Shown: positions 8,217 to 17,560 of the stretch, one piece after another
Numbering within the stretch: the first letter of the stretch is position 1
How the letters are laid out: each line of letters starts with the position of its first letter
Assembly: GCA_002340765.1 (NCBI GenBank)
Contig: DDMS01000033.1
Coordinates: forward strand, 25,992 to 89,991
DNA: 64,000 nucleotides
Direction of reading: 5' to 3'
Source: Flavobacteriaceae bacterium UBA2540
GTDB lineage: Bacteria > Bacteroidota > Bacteroidia > Flavobacteriales > Flavobacteriaceae
Translations under genes and position numbers: made by a program
The notes under the pieces: model-generated
Told to the model about the DNA's origin: nothing
Databases searched by the model: none
Seen by the model: only the letters and a program-made list of their open reading frames with translations

Positions 8217-9167
8217 ATGAAATTTACAATCTCATATTTTTTATTTTTTTTTTCCCTTTGGATGTTTTCTCAGCAAAAATTTTCTAGAGAAATCAGTTTT
8301 GTGAATGATAATGATTTGTTCGTTTCTACTGACAAAGACCGATATTACACTAATGGAATTTTTTTGAGTTACAAATACCTCTCAAATTCAGAAAGAAAAA
8401 ATCTAGAAAAGAGAATTTTTCAATGGCAAATTGGTCATAAAATGTTTACTCCTTATAAAGCTGTTGTAACTTCAAAAGCTTACCATGACAGAGCATTTGC
8501 AGCTTATTTATATGGGGTTTTTGGTTTTACAAATGTTTATAAAACAAACAAAATCTTTTCAACTTCTGTTGAAGTTGGTGTGATTGGTGAAAATGCTTTC
8601 GGAAAAGAATTACAAAATTTTATACATGATATTTATGGTTTTAAAAGAGCAACTGGTTGGGAATATCAAATAAAAAATGCTTTAGGAATTAATTTTTATG
8701 CTTCTTATGAAGCTTTTTTAGTGAAAAATCCTTCGGGATTTTATGACCTCACTTGGGTGAACTCGGCAAATATTGGATCAGTTTTTACAGATATTTCTTC
8801 TGGGATTTATGGCAGAATTGGTTTTAAACCATTACAAAAAATAGCAAATTCAATTGCATTTAAAACCAATTTAAACAATCAAAACAACAAAGATGTAAGA
8901 GAAATTGAATCCTTTTTGTTCATAAAACCAACTTTAAGAGTAGCACTTTATGATGCTACTATTCAAGGAAGTTTTTTAAATCCAGGAAGCGAAGTTACAA
9001 CTGCTCTGGTTCCTTTAGTTTTTCAACTTGAAGTTGGATTTAAATTCACTGCAAATAGGTTTCATTTTGCTTATGTTTATAATTACAATACCTCTAGATC
9101 TCAAGGTTTACGATTTGAAAACGGAAATAAATTCGGAACAATTTCAGTGCATTATTTAATGCATTAA
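8217..9167 (+). CDS. LpxR-like lipid A deacylase family outer-membrane protein (DUF2219)
   Basis: 316 residues with an N-terminal signal peptide (hydrophobic to about residue 18, then SQQ). The early segment SFVNDNDLFVSTDKDRYYTNG matches the LpxR family signature, in which Asn and Asp of the first strand contribute to the active site. The rest has the alternating aromatic strands of a beta barrel and ends in a hydrophobic strand. LpxR removes the 3'-acyloxyacyl chain of lipid A in the outer membrane; activity in Bacteroidota members is not established. The stop overlaps the convergent helicase gene by 4 nt. Confidence 0.8.
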   Translation: MKFTISYFLFFFSLWMFSQQKFSREISFVNDNDLFVSTDKDRYYTNGIFLSYKYLSNSERKNLEKRIFQWQIGHKMFTPYKAVVTSKAYHDRAFAAYLYGVFGFTNVYKTNKIFSTSVEVGVIGENAFGKELQNFIHDIYGFKRATGWEYQIKNALGINFYASYEAFLVKNPSGFYDLTWVNSANIGSVFTDISSGIYGRIGFKPLQKIANSIAFKTNLNNQNNKDVREIESFLFIKPTLRVALYDATIQGSFLNPGSEVTTALVPLVFQLEVGFKFTANRFHFAYVYNYNTSRSQGLRFENGNKFGTISVHYLMH

Positions 9168-10588
9168 TTGGTGAAAAAATCGTCTTTAAAACCAATTAAA
9201 TACAATTTTTCTTGAGCTCTTGTGATGGCCGTATACAACCATCTATAATACTCTTTTGAAACTCCATCAGGCAAATAAGGCTGTTCTACAAAAACAGTTT
9301 TCCATTGCCCTCCTTGCGATTTATGACATGTAATTGCATAAGAAAACTTAACTTGTAGCGCATTAAAATATGGATTTTTTTTGATGGCTAAAAATTGTTT
9401 AGCGTTAGAAGTTTCATCAGCATAATCCTCTTTCACTGCTTTATATAATTTGTTTGATTCTTCAAAAGTCAAAGAGGGACTTTCACTGGTCAAAGTATCT
9501 AAAATCAGGACAGTATCAAAAGGAATCATCTCAGGATAATCTAACATTCTAATGGAAACTTCTGCAAAAGTAAATCCATAGATTTCTTTGATTGAAAATA
9601 TTCTAAGGACTTCACAAATGTCTCCATTTGCAATAAATCCAGCAGCCGAAGTTTCATTCAGCCAAAAATAATTATTTTTTACAACCATGATAAAATCACC
9701 TGCAGAAATCAAATTTTCTTGTCCTCGAATTTGTATCCGAATTTGTTGATTGTAATCATTTGCTCTTTTATTTGAGCGAACAATCAAAGTAGTATCCTCG
9801 ACTCCATTTAAATTATATGCATCCATAATTGCATCTTCAATGTCATATCCATCTTCTAATCTTTTGATATCAGGATATTTTAAATGAAACTGAAATGGAT
9901 TTTCTTCACGTTGAATTAAATTCCGAAGTTGAGTTGCATTGAATAAAATTCCCGAGTTTTCATGTTGACGCATTACTTCATCTAATTCGATTTCTTTTAC
10001 TTCTTTTAAGTATTGGTTTTTCAAAATTTCAGCATCCAAAGCTGGACTAATGGCCAATTTTACTGGTGGAAGTTGGGCAGTATCTCCAATAAATAACAAT
10101 TTGCAATCTTCTCCTTCATTTACATAAGAAATTAAATCATCTAACAACGAAGTTGCATCAAAAGATTGCTGTTGTTGATTGTCATCAGGAATCATGGAGG
10201 CTTCATCAACAATAAAAATTGTGTTTTTATGCTTATTAGTTTGCAAAACAAATGAAACACCCCCATTTTGTTGCTTTTTTGGAAAATATATTTTTTTGTG
10301 AATTGTAAATGCAGGCTTTTTAGAATATACTGAAATCACTTTTGCAGCCCTTCCTGTTGGCGCTAACAAGACAGATTTTTTACCAGCAAACTTTAAAGTA
10401 TTTACAAATGAGCTTATTATTGTTGTTTTTCCTGTTCCTGCATACCCTTTTAAAAGAAATAAACTTTCTTTTTTTGGTTCAAATGTAAAAATACTTAATA
10501 ATTTAAGTAAAATTTCCTGTTTTTTTGTTGGATAAAAAGGAAAATTATTGCGTAATTGCGCGTAGAAATCCGCTGGTTTTTCGATCAT
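9164..10588 (-). CDS. ATP-dependent DNA helicase of the RecD/UvrD superfamily 1 type
   Basis: 474 residues. Motif I is GYAGTGKTTII (about residue 50), motif II is IFIVDEASMI, followed by GDTAQLPPV. Near the C-terminus are CHKSQGGQW (motif V) and YTAITRAQEKLYLIG (motif VI, UvrD_C_2-like). This compact layout matches the stand-alone AAA_30/RecD-like helicases widely annotated as ATP-dependent exodeoxyribonuclease in Bacteroidota. No nuclease domain and no recB/recC partner are present, so a 5'-3' helicase role in repair is inferred. It is monocistronic by context. Confidence 0.87.
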   Translation of the reverse strand: MIEKPADFYAQLRNNFPFYPTKKQEILLKLLSIFTFEPKKESLFLLKGYAGTGKTTIISSFVNTLKFAGKKSVLLAPTGRAAKVISVYSKKPAFTIHKKIYFPKKQQNGGVSFVLQTNKHKNTIFIVDEASMIPDDNQQQQSFDATSLLDDLISYVNEGEDCKLLFIGDTAQLPPVKLAISPALDAEILKNQYLKEVKEIELDEVMRQHENSGILFNATQLRNLIQREENPFQFHLKYPDIKRLEDGYDIEDAIMDAYNLNGVEDTTLIVRSNKRANDYNQQIRIQIRGQENLISAGDFIMVVKNNYFWLNETSAAGFIANGDICEVLRIFSIKEIYGFTFAEVSIRMLDYPEMIPFDTVLILDTLTSESPSLTFEESNKLYKAVKEDYADETSNAKQFLAIKKNPYFNALQVKFSYAITCHKSQGGQWKTVFVEQPYLPDGVSKEYYRWLYTAITRAQEKLYLIGFKDDFFTN

Positions 10589-10631
10589 ATAAAATATAAT
10601 TCAACAAAGATACCTTTCTTTATAAATAAAA

Positions 10632-10662
10632 TTTTTAAGATTGAAAAAAAATTGTAGATTTG
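10632..10662 (+). promoter_or_regulatory. Predicted Bacteroidota promoter for the membrane-protein gene
   Basis: TTTT at 10632-10635, exactly 19 nt spacer, then TAGATTTG at 10655-10662. This fits TTTG-N19-TAnnTTTG with one mismatch in the -33 box and leaves a leader of about 22 nt before the ATG at 10690. Confidence 0.5.
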
Positions 10663-10689
10663 CCTTATTACTATTAAAAACAAAATAAA

Positions 10690-11424
10690 ATGAGTTTATT
10701 TCTGATGATTTTAGGAGCTGTCTTAGTGGCCGTTCTTATTGCTTTTGCGATTGTTAAATACCTTCCTTTAAACTTGCGTTGGATTCCTTCAATAGTAATG
10801 TTATTACTGGCAGTTTTTTTAGGTTTCAAAATTTATAATGGGATTATGGAACCTATTGAATTCAGTAAAACTAAAGTTAAAAAATATGCTCCTGTAGTAG
10901 AAAATTTAAAAATAATTAGAGATGCAGAAGTGAAATTTTTTGAGAAAAATGGAAAATATACTGAAAATAAAGCTTTGCTTATTAAGTTTATTGAAGAAGC
11001 AAAACTTGCATTAACAGAAACGAGAACCGTCATTGATAAAATAAACAAAGGTGGGGGAATTATTGTTGATGTTGAAAGAAGAGTAACTGACACGATTGGT
11101 TATGAACCTGTTTTGAAATATTTTGAAGGAAGAGATTTTAAAAATATGTTTAAAGTTCCGGGGGTAGAAGGTGCTGAATTTGAATTAGAAATTGGTGAAG
11201 TTGAAAAAGTGCAAGGTCTGATAGTTTCGACTTTTATGGCTAGGACTCCTAAAAAAGCAATTTTAGCAGGAATGAGTGAGTCACTTGTAAAACAAGAATT
11301 GGAAGTCATTCAAACAGATCAAATAAAAGGTGAGTATATTTCAGTTGGTTCACTTGAAGAAGTAACCTCTGGAGGAAACTGGCCACCATCTTATGACAAA
11401 CCAAGTGAAAATAAAAAGCAGTAA
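10690..11424 (+). CDS. Conserved-looking membrane protein, function unknown
   Basis: 244 residues. Two hydrophobic segments (about 2-24 and 30-50) anchor a soluble domain. Residues 70-110 (IRDAEVKFFEKNGKYT...) resemble the conserved helix of pilin- or pseudopilin-like proteins, where a residue pattern like FxxNGxY follows the N-terminal helix, but the prepilin cleavage context is missing. No enzyme motif is seen. The 3' end overlaps the start of the DUF3822 gene by 32 nt, so the three genes 10690-12777 look like one operon. Confidence 0.6.
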   Translation: MSLFLMILGAVLVAVLIAFAIVKYLPLNLRWIPSIVMLLLAVFLGFKIYNGIMEPIEFSKTKVKKYAPVVENLKIIRDAEVKFFEKNGKYTENKALLIKFIEEAKLALTETRTVIDKINKGGGIIVDVERRVTDTIGYEPVLKYFEGRDFKNMFKVPGVEGAEFELEIGEVEKVQGLIVSTFMARTPKKAILAGMSESLVKQELEVIQTDQIKGEYISVGSLEEVTSGGNWPPSYDKPSENKKQ

Positions 11425-12223
11425 AACTTCTTTAAAAAAAACACAAAATAATATTCTATCCATCCAATTTAGTTTGGATGGATTTTCTTTTTGTGTTTCA
11501 GATTCTAATTCCAAAGAAACACTTTATTTTTCAGAAATTCTGTTTGAAAAACAACTAAATGATCTAGAAGAATTATTAGAAGAAATAATAAATATTTTCA
11601 AAGACAATGCCACTTTACATCTTGAATATCAAGAGGTTTTTGTTATTCATCAAAACAATTTGAATACAATTGTTCCAGAAAGTTATTTTGATGAAAAATT
11701 ACTCCGAAATTATCTGAATTTTAATATTAAAGTTTTACAAACAGACTTCATCACTTTTGATACAATACAAGAAATAAACGCAAAAAATGTATACATCCCT
11801 TATATAAATATCAACAATTATTTATTTCAAAATTTTGGGGGATTTGAATACAAGCATCATTCAACTATATTTATAGAAAAACTGATGAAAAAAAATCAGC
11901 CACAAGAAAAAACAATGTTTGTGAATGTGTCTGAGAGAAATATTGATGTTGTTATTTTACAATATGAAAAACTACTATTTAGCAATAGTTTTTTATTTAA
12001 TACGAAAGAAGACTTTATCTATTATATTTTATTTGTTTCTGAACAATTGCAATTAGATAATAAAGTATTTAAATTATATTTTGTTGGAGAAATTAATACA
12101 ACTTCCGGGTTGTATCAAATTACTTATAAGTATGTAAAAAATGTGAATTTTTTAGAAGGTAATAATCCTATTTTTAAAGAAATCAATTGTGAAAAACACT
12201 CAAATTATCTTTTATTAGGATGA
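11393..12223 (+). CDS. DUF3822 family protein
   Basis: 276 residues with the look of a Bacteroidota DUF3822 protein: an N-terminal beta segment SIQFSLDGFSFCVSD and a central YIPYININNYLF stretch. The fold recalls an actin/ASKHA-like or pilus-assembly ATPase-like domain without a clear nucleotide site. DUF3822 genes commonly sit next to rsmD in this phylum, as here, where the stop overlaps the rsmD start (ATGA). Molecular function is unknown. The chosen ATG overlaps the upstream gene by 32 nt; an internal start would lose the first beta strand. Confidence 0.75.
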   Translation: MTNQVKIKSSKTSLKKTQNNILSIQFSLDGFSFCVSDSNSKETLYFSEILFEKQLNDLEELLEEIINIFKDNATLHLEYQEVFVIHQNNLNTIVPESYFDEKLLRNYLNFNIKVLQTDFITFDTIQEINAKNVYIPYININNYLFQNFGGFEYKHHSTIFIEKLMKKNQPQEKTMFVNVSERNIDVVILQYEKLLFSNSFLFNTKEDFIYYILFVSEQLQLDNKVFKLYFVGEINTTSGLYQITYKYVKNVNFLEGNNPIFKEINCEKHSNYLLLG

Positions 12224-12777
12224 GAATTATATCAGGAAAACACAAAGGAAGACGCTTGCAAGCGCCCAAAAATTTACCTGTTCGTCCAACAACAGACATG
12301 GCAAAAGAAGGATTGTTTAACGTGTTAAACAACCAATATTATTTCGATTCGATTACCATTATTGATTTATTTTCTGGAACAGGAAATATCAGTTACGAAT
12401 TTGCCTCACGAGGTTGCAAAAATATCTATGCAATCGACGAAAACTACAATTGTATCAAATACATTTACAATACTTCAAAAGAGCTTGGACTCGATATTAT
12501 AACCTATAAAAGCGATGTGTATTCGTTTCTGGAAAAAACAACTTTAAAAGCGGATATTATTTTTGCTGATCCTCCTTATAATCTTGAAATTGAAAAATTT
12601 TTAGATATTGTAGAAATCATTTTTCGAAAAAAAATGATTTCTAATGAAGGGATTTTAGTTATTGAACATTCTAAAAATACTGATTTGTCAAAACACAAAA
12701 ATCATAGCCATGACAAACGTTATGGGGGAAATGTATTTAGCTTTTTTGAATTTAAAAACGAAGAAGAAGAACTATAA
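12220..12777 (+). CDS. rsmD: 16S rRNA (guanine(966)-N(2))-methyltransferase RsmD
   Basis: 185 residues, the normal RsmD length. The N-terminus MRIISGKHKGRRL with PTTDMAKEGLFN is the family signature. Motif I is IIDLFSGTGNISYEFASRG for SAM binding, and motif IV is ADPPYN, the catalytic segment of N2-guanine methyltransferases. It modifies G966 of 16S rRNA during 30S assembly. ATG overlaps the DUF3822 stop by 4 nt (translational coupling). The 3' end overlaps the convergent MoxR gene by 6 nt. Confidence 0.95.
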   Translation: MRIISGKHKGRRLQAPKNLPVRPTTDMAKEGLFNVLNNQYYFDSITIIDLFSGTGNISYEFASRGCKNIYAIDENYNCIKYIYNTSKELGLDIITYKSDVYSFLEKTTLKADIIFADPPYNLEIEKFLDIVEIIFRKKMISNEGILVIEHSKNTDLSKHKNHSHDKRYGGNVFSFFEFKNEEEEL

Positions 12778-13725
12778 CAACGTTTTTATAATATCAGAAA
12801 TCGTAATTCCTTCAGCTTCTGCTTTGTAATTTTTCACAATTCTATGCGATAAAATAGGAATTGCAACTGCTTTTACATCTTCAATATCAGGCGAAAATTT
12901 TCCACGAACTGAAGCATGTGCTTTTGCAGCCAAAACTAAATTTTGTGATGCTCTAGGACCTGCACCCCAATCTAAATAGTTTTTTACAATTTCTGTCGCC
13001 TCGGGTGATTTTGGTCTTGTTTTTCCAACCAACTTCACAGCATATTCAACAACATTATTGGTTATAGGAATTTTTCGAATTAACTGTTGAATTTCAATAA
13101 TTTCTTCTCCTGAAAAAATAGCATTTACTTTTTGAATTTGATTGCTTGTCGTATTTATCACAACTTCAACTTCTTCTTTAAAAGTTGGGTATTCTAAGTT
13201 GATTGAAAACATAAAACGATCTAATTGCGCTTCTGGCAATGGATACGTTCCTTCTTGTTCAATCGGATTTTGTGTTGCCAGTACAAAAAATGGCAATTGT
13301 AATTTGTAGTGATTTCCAGAAATTGTCACAGATCGCTCTTGCATTGCCTCCAACAAAGCCGCTTGTGTTTTTGGTGGGGTTCTGTTGATTTCATCTGCCA
13401 AAATGATATTAGAAAAAATTGGGCCTTTGATAAATTTAAACTGTCTATTTTCATCCAAAATTTCACTTCCTAAGATATCCGAAGGCATTAAATCTGGAGT
13501 GAATTGAATTCGTTTAAAATTTAATCCCAAAGCATCAGAAACCGTATTTACCAATAATGTTTTTGCCAATCCAGGAACTCCTATCAATAATGAATGTCCT
13601 CCACAAAAAACAGACAAAATAGTAAGGTTTACAGCATCTTTTTGTCCAATAATTATTTTCCCAATTTCAGATTGTAATAAATGGTATTTTTTTACCAAAT
13701 CATTTACTGCTTGCACATCAGACAT
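12772..13725 (-). CDS. MoxR family AAA+ ATPase
   Basis: 317 residues. Walker A is GVPGLAKT, Walker B ILADEINRTPPKTQAALLEA, followed by sensor and Arg-finger regions (LPEAQLDRF), then a C-terminal lid. MoxR ATPases act as chaperones, often with a DUF58/VWA partner; none is adjacent here. Instead the gene abuts the surA-like gene with a one-base overlap (13725), so it is the last gene of an envelope-chaperone operon. That link hints at a role in envelope biogenesis, which is inference. Confidence 0.93.
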   Translation of the reverse strand: MSDVQAVNDLVKKYHLLQSEIGKIIIGQKDAVNLTILSVFCGGHSLLIGVPGLAKTLLVNTVSDALGLNFKRIQFTPDLMPSDILGSEILDENRQFKFIKGPIFSNIILADEINRTPPKTQAALLEAMQERSVTISGNHYKLQLPFFVLATQNPIEQEGTYPLPEAQLDRFMFSINLEYPTFKEEVEVVINTTSNQIQKVNAIFSGEEIIEIQQLIRKIPITNNVVEYAVKLVGKTRPKSPEATEIVKNYLDWGAGPRASQNLVLAAKAHASVRGKFSPDIEDVKAVAIPILSHRIVKNYKAEAEGITISDIIKTLL

Positions 13726-15107
13726 TAATTATTAATTTCTTTTTTCCAGTTTCTTTCAAAAGTACATTTTGAATGAATTTCAGATAATTTTATATAAGTA
13801 TCTTTAATTTTTTCTTTTGACCAATTATTAATTGTTTCTTCCTTTTTTTTCATCAATGCGAGTTCTTGAATTTTCACATAATCTTGCACCAAATCCGCCA
13901 CATGAGTGTCAGTTCTTTCTTTTATCAAAATAAATTTGAACATTTTAATACCACTTCCGTCTTGATCAAAATAAACATCAGTAATTTCATCTTTTTTTAA
14001 TTCTGCAACCCTTGCATATAAATCTGGATCCATTCTTGTTAAATCAAATTTTGATTCGCCTGTGTATGGATTTACAATAATTCCTCTGTTGTTTTTGGTT
14101 TCTTCATCATTAGAGTATTTTTTTACAGCTTCTTCAAAAGTAATTTTTCCTTCTAAAATTTCTCTTCTTACTTCCTCAGCTTTTTCTTTAGTCGTTTTTA
14201 TTGATTCATCAGGGACAGTTAGTTGCATCAAAATATGAGAAGCAATTCTTATATTTCCCCTGATTTCGTGCAATTGCATAATATGATATCCAAAATCAGA
14301 TTTAAAGGGTTTTGATACTTCTCCAATATCCAAACTAAAAGCCATTTCTTTAAATTCTCTGATAAATTGGGATTCTTTTGTAACCTCATATTGTCCTCCA
14401 TTTGAAGTAACACCTGGGTCATCAGAATTGATAATCGCTTTCATCTTGAAATTTGCACCTTCTTCAATTTGAGTTTTTATTTCATTTAACTTTTCAATTA
14501 TTCTATCATTTTCCTCAGGGGTTGGAGTTGTTTTGATTACAATTTGAGCCAATTCAACTTCTGCAGGTATTTCGGGCAATTCATTTTTATCTTTTAATCC
14601 ATTGAAATACAAACGAACTTCTTCAGGAGTCACATCAATTTTCTCGGTAATTTTTGCTTGTTCTCTTCCGATTAGAAGCTTTTCTTTTTCAATTTCATAT
14701 ATCTCTTTTTTTAAATCATCAACATCATTAAATCCGTAAGCTTTTATTACTTTATCAATATTACCATATTGCTGGGTAAAATATTGAATATTTCTGTCAA
14801 CATTTCCAGAAATTTCGGCGTCTGAAACATTTATACTATCAACAATTGCATGATGTGCTAACAATTTTTGTTGCATTAATTCTTCTAACATTTCACAATC
14901 GGTAATTTTTATTTTACCTTCTGATCTTGTATCAATTTCTTGTTTAAATTTGGCAATATCTGAATCTAAAACAATATTTTTACCAATAACTACTGTAACT
15001 CCATCAATTTTTACTTTTTGAGAATGACTTGAAAACCCTGATAAAATTATTAAGGCTAAAAATAAATTGAATCTAATATATTTTAAAATTGTTGTTTTTT
15101 GTGGCAT
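13725..15107 (-). CDS. SurA-like periplasmic peptidylprolyl isomerase/chaperone
   Basis: 460 residues with a signal peptide (about 1-30). A SurA N-terminal chaperone region follows (GVTVVIGKNIVLDSDIAKF...), then two parvulin-type PPIase domains: one around 175-285 (AQIVIKTTP ... FGYHIMQLHEIRG) and one around 287-395 (ASHILMQL ... DPDLYARVAEL). It probably escorts outer-membrane proteins through the periplasm to the BAM machine. The ATG at 15107 lies 35 nt inside the upstream gene, so the two are translationally close. Same operon as the other two SurA-like genes and the MoxR gene. Confidence 0.88.
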   Translation of the reverse strand: MPQKTTILKYIRFNLFLALIILSGFSSHSQKVKIDGVTVVIGKNIVLDSDIAKFKQEIDTRSEGKIKITDCEMLEELMQQKLLAHHAIVDSINVSDAEISGNVDRNIQYFTQQYGNIDKVIKAYGFNDVDDLKKEIYEIEKEKLLIGREQAKITEKIDVTPEEVRLYFNGLKDKNELPEIPAEVELAQIVIKTTPTPEENDRIIEKLNEIKTQIEEGANFKMKAIINSDDPGVTSNGGQYEVTKESQFIREFKEMAFSLDIGEVSKPFKSDFGYHIMQLHEIRGNIRIASHILMQLTVPDESIKTTKEKAEEVRREILEGKITFEEAVKKYSNDEETKNNRGIIVNPYTGESKFDLTRMDPDLYARVAELKKDEITDVYFDQDGSGIKMFKFILIKERTDTHVADLVQDYVKIQELALMKKKEETINNWSKEKIKDTYIKLSEIHSKCTFERNWKKEINN

Positions 15108-15921
15108 CTTGTATTAATATTTTTTCAATATCTTTAATTAATTGAATTTTGCGCCTGTGCAAAATCATTTGTTTTATTTGTGGCTTTATATAGCTCAATG
15201 GAGCTATTTCATTTGTTGACAAAACGTCTTTTATAGAAATCAAATATAAACCTATTGAGTCTTGTTTTTCTAGATATTTTGTTTTATTTAACAATTCCTC
15301 TCTTGATAAGGGTAGATTTAACATAACTTTATCCAAAGAAATCCATATTTTTTGATTGAACTGGAATTTTTTAAAACTTAGTTGTTGTTTTTCTAAAGAT
15401 TCTAAATCATCAATTCTATCTGATTTAAAAAGACGAATCAACTCTCTTTTATTAAAAACTGTATGATCAAAATGAAGGTATTTTATTTTTAAAAGTTCTT
15501 CGTTTAGCTTGAAATTTTCTTTATTATTTTCGTAAAACAACTCAATTTCCGAAGAAACAATTGCTGTGTCTAATTGTTGATTAATCAACATTTCTTTATA
15601 ATTATTAATCAAAAGACTTTCGCGATAATCATTAACTAACAAGTTTATTTCATTTGTAGCTTCTAAAGAATTATTTTTTTCAGCTTTATTTAATAATAGC
15701 TTTTTTAAAGCCCAATTATTAACAAAACTTCTAACTAAAAGTACACTGTCATTTTTAGTTATTTTTTTTGGTAGTATTGCCTCAATATCATCTTTAAATA
15801 ATTTATCATCATTGACAATTGCAATAATTTCTTGGAATTCTTCCTCTTTACCCCAAAAATCAAGATATTCACAAGAAGTAAAAAAAAGAACTGAAAAAAG
15901 TAATAAGAATATGTATTTCAC
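15073..15921 (-). CDS. SurA N-domain-like lipoprotein without a parvulin domain
   Basis: 282 residues. The N-terminus MKYIFLLLFSVLFFTSCEY has a lipobox (FTSC), so it should be a lipoprotein. The next part (EIIAIVNDDKLFKDDIEAILP...) resembles the SurA N-terminal chaperone module, and most of the rest is helical. The parvulin signature seen in its two neighbours (FGYH/FGWH) is absent, so it is probably a chaperone or holdase only. It lies 5 nt after the large parvulin gene and overlaps the next surA-like gene by 35 nt. Family assignment rests on context as well as sequence. Confidence 0.75.
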   Translation of the reverse strand: MKYIFLLLFSVLFFTSCEYLDFWGKEEEFQEIIAIVNDDKLFKDDIEAILPKKITKNDSVLLVRSFVNNWALKKLLLNKAEKNNSLEATNEINLLVNDYRESLLINNYKEMLINQQLDTAIVSSEIELFYENNKENFKLNEELLKIKYLHFDHTVFNKRELIRLFKSDRIDDLESLEKQQLSFKKFQFNQKIWISLDKVMLNLPLSREELLNKTKYLEKQDSIGLYLISIKDVLSTNEIAPLSYIKPQIKQMILHRRKIQLIKDIEKILIQDATKNNNFKIY

Positions 15922-15926
15922 TATTT

Positions 15927-17555
15927 TTAATTATAAAATTTCATCAAACTTTTCAATTGTTTGTTATCAATTGAAATAATTATATTTTTTCTTAAATCCG
16001 CAATCCAATTTTCTTCAAGGAAATTTTGGTAATCATTCATTACTTCTCCTTTTATTTTAGAAAATTCTTTTGTTTCATATTTACTAATATTATCATCAAA
16101 AAAACTTTTCAATCCTAAAGAATCTTTACTAGATTTTTCCCAAATTTTCTGTTGCATCAATTCAAATAATAGCAATCCGTCTTTATATTCTTGTAAAGTA
16201 TTCGCAAATTCAGGTGCTGTTTTTTCAAGATTTCCTTTGTAATACGATAAAATTTTATCATTTTTAAATTCTTCAAAAAGTTCAAAAACTGCTTTTCCTG
16301 TTCTATTTTTGATGTAATTCACAAAATCCTCTTGAGAGAGACTATAGTCATTAATTTTTAAAATCTCAGTTTGAAGTGAGTCTTTTGCGATAATTCTAAT
16401 ATTTTCATTTTTAAAAATCACTTTTGCAGATTCGTTTTCTATAATTTTATATTTCTTTTGAAGCTTTTGAATAACTGCTATTTGAGAAAGTTGTGCTCTT
16501 TCATCTGAACGAACTTTTTGAATCAATTCTTGTTTCAACTTTTCAAAAGATTCTACAGGATATTTTTTTATCAATTGAATAATGTGCCATCCAAATCTTG
16601 TTTGAAATGGTTTTGAATAAGATTCTTCTTTTTCTAAGCTAAAAGCAACGTCTTCAAATGGTTGCACCATAATTCCTTTTCCGAATTTTCTTAAAACGCC
16701 TCCTTTTAATTTTGTTTCCGTATCATCAGAATATTTTATTGCAAGCGTCTTAAATTGCTCCTCTTTTTCAAGTTTTTCAAATATTTCAAAAATCAATTTT
16801 TTTCCTGTTTCTGTGGTATCTGTAATCAAAATATGTGCAACTTCAACTTCGCCTTTTGAGACTCTCATTGAATCTACTTTCAAAAGATGATAGCCAAAAC
16901 GCGTTTTAAAAGGTGTTGAAACAGCACCAACTTTCGTATTGTAAGCAGCTTCTTCAAAAGGATAAACCATTCTGAATGCAGAAAAATAACCCAAATTTCC
17001 TTTGTTTCCTTTTCTTCCACTTTGGGCATCATCTTTGGCAGATGGATCTTCAGATAATTCTACTGCAATTTTCTCAAAATCTTCTCCATTTTTGATTCTA
17101 TTTCTGATAAGATTTATTTTTTCAAATGCTAGCAAAGTATCTTTTGGACTCGAAATTGAAGGTGTTCTAACAAGAATATGTTTGGCTTTTATTTCATTTT
17201 TTGTTCTAAAATATGCATCATTTACCAATTTATTGATAAAAGAGGAATCTTGCATAAATGGAATTGCAAGTTGATTTCTATAGGTCTCAATTTCATTTTT
17301 ATAGGAATGCAAAGTGTCTAATTTTAGTTTATAAGCCTCTTTGACTTTCAAACGATAATTGATATATAATTCAATGTTTCTTTTTACGTCTTTTTCATCT
17401 TCGTTATCAATAGCATCTAGATTTTTTTCATAAACTCTTTTAAAATCAGAAACAAACACTTTTTCTTCTCCTATTTTCATCAAGACTTTGTCTTTTTTTT
17501 GTGAAAAAGTAACACTTGACAAACATAACAATCCAACTAAAATTATTTTTTTCAT
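15927..17555 (-). CDS. Periplasmic peptidylprolyl isomerase with two parvulin domains
   Basis: 542 residues. Signal peptide about 1-18 (MKKIILVGLLCLSSVTFS). Two parvulin domains are readable: about 120-228 (KAKHILVRTP ... FGYHLLKVDSMR) and about 232-335 (VEVAHILITDT ... FGWHIIQLIKKYP). Flanking helices (25-115 and 340-542) would form a chaperone clamp as in SurA/PpiD. It is the first of three adjacent SurA-type genes. It likely isomerises proline bonds and assists folding of outer-membrane or T9SS cargo proteins; cargo is inference. DUF493 lies 5 nt upstream. Confidence 0.9.
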   Translation of the reverse strand: MKKIILVGLLCLSSVTFSQKKDKVLMKIGEEKVFVSDFKRVYEKNLDAIDNEDEKDVKRNIELYINYRLKVKEAYKLKLDTLHSYKNEIETYRNQLAIPFMQDSSFINKLVNDAYFRTKNEIKAKHILVRTPSISSPKDTLLAFEKINLIRNRIKNGEDFEKIAVELSEDPSAKDDAQSGRKGNKGNLGYFSAFRMVYPFEEAAYNTKVGAVSTPFKTRFGYHLLKVDSMRVSKGEVEVAHILITDTTETGKKLIFEIFEKLEKEEQFKTLAIKYSDDTETKLKGGVLRKFGKGIMVQPFEDVAFSLEKEESYSKPFQTRFGWHIIQLIKKYPVESFEKLKQELIQKVRSDERAQLSQIAVIQKLQKKYKIIENESAKVIFKNENIRIIAKDSLQTEILKINDYSLSQEDFVNYIKNRTGKAVFELFEEFKNDKILSYYKGNLEKTAPEFANTLQEYKDGLLLFELMQQKIWEKSSKDSLGLKSFFDDNISKYETKEFSKIKGEVMNDYQNFLEENWIADLRKNIIISIDNKQLKSLMKFYN

Positions 17556-17560
17556 AAATT

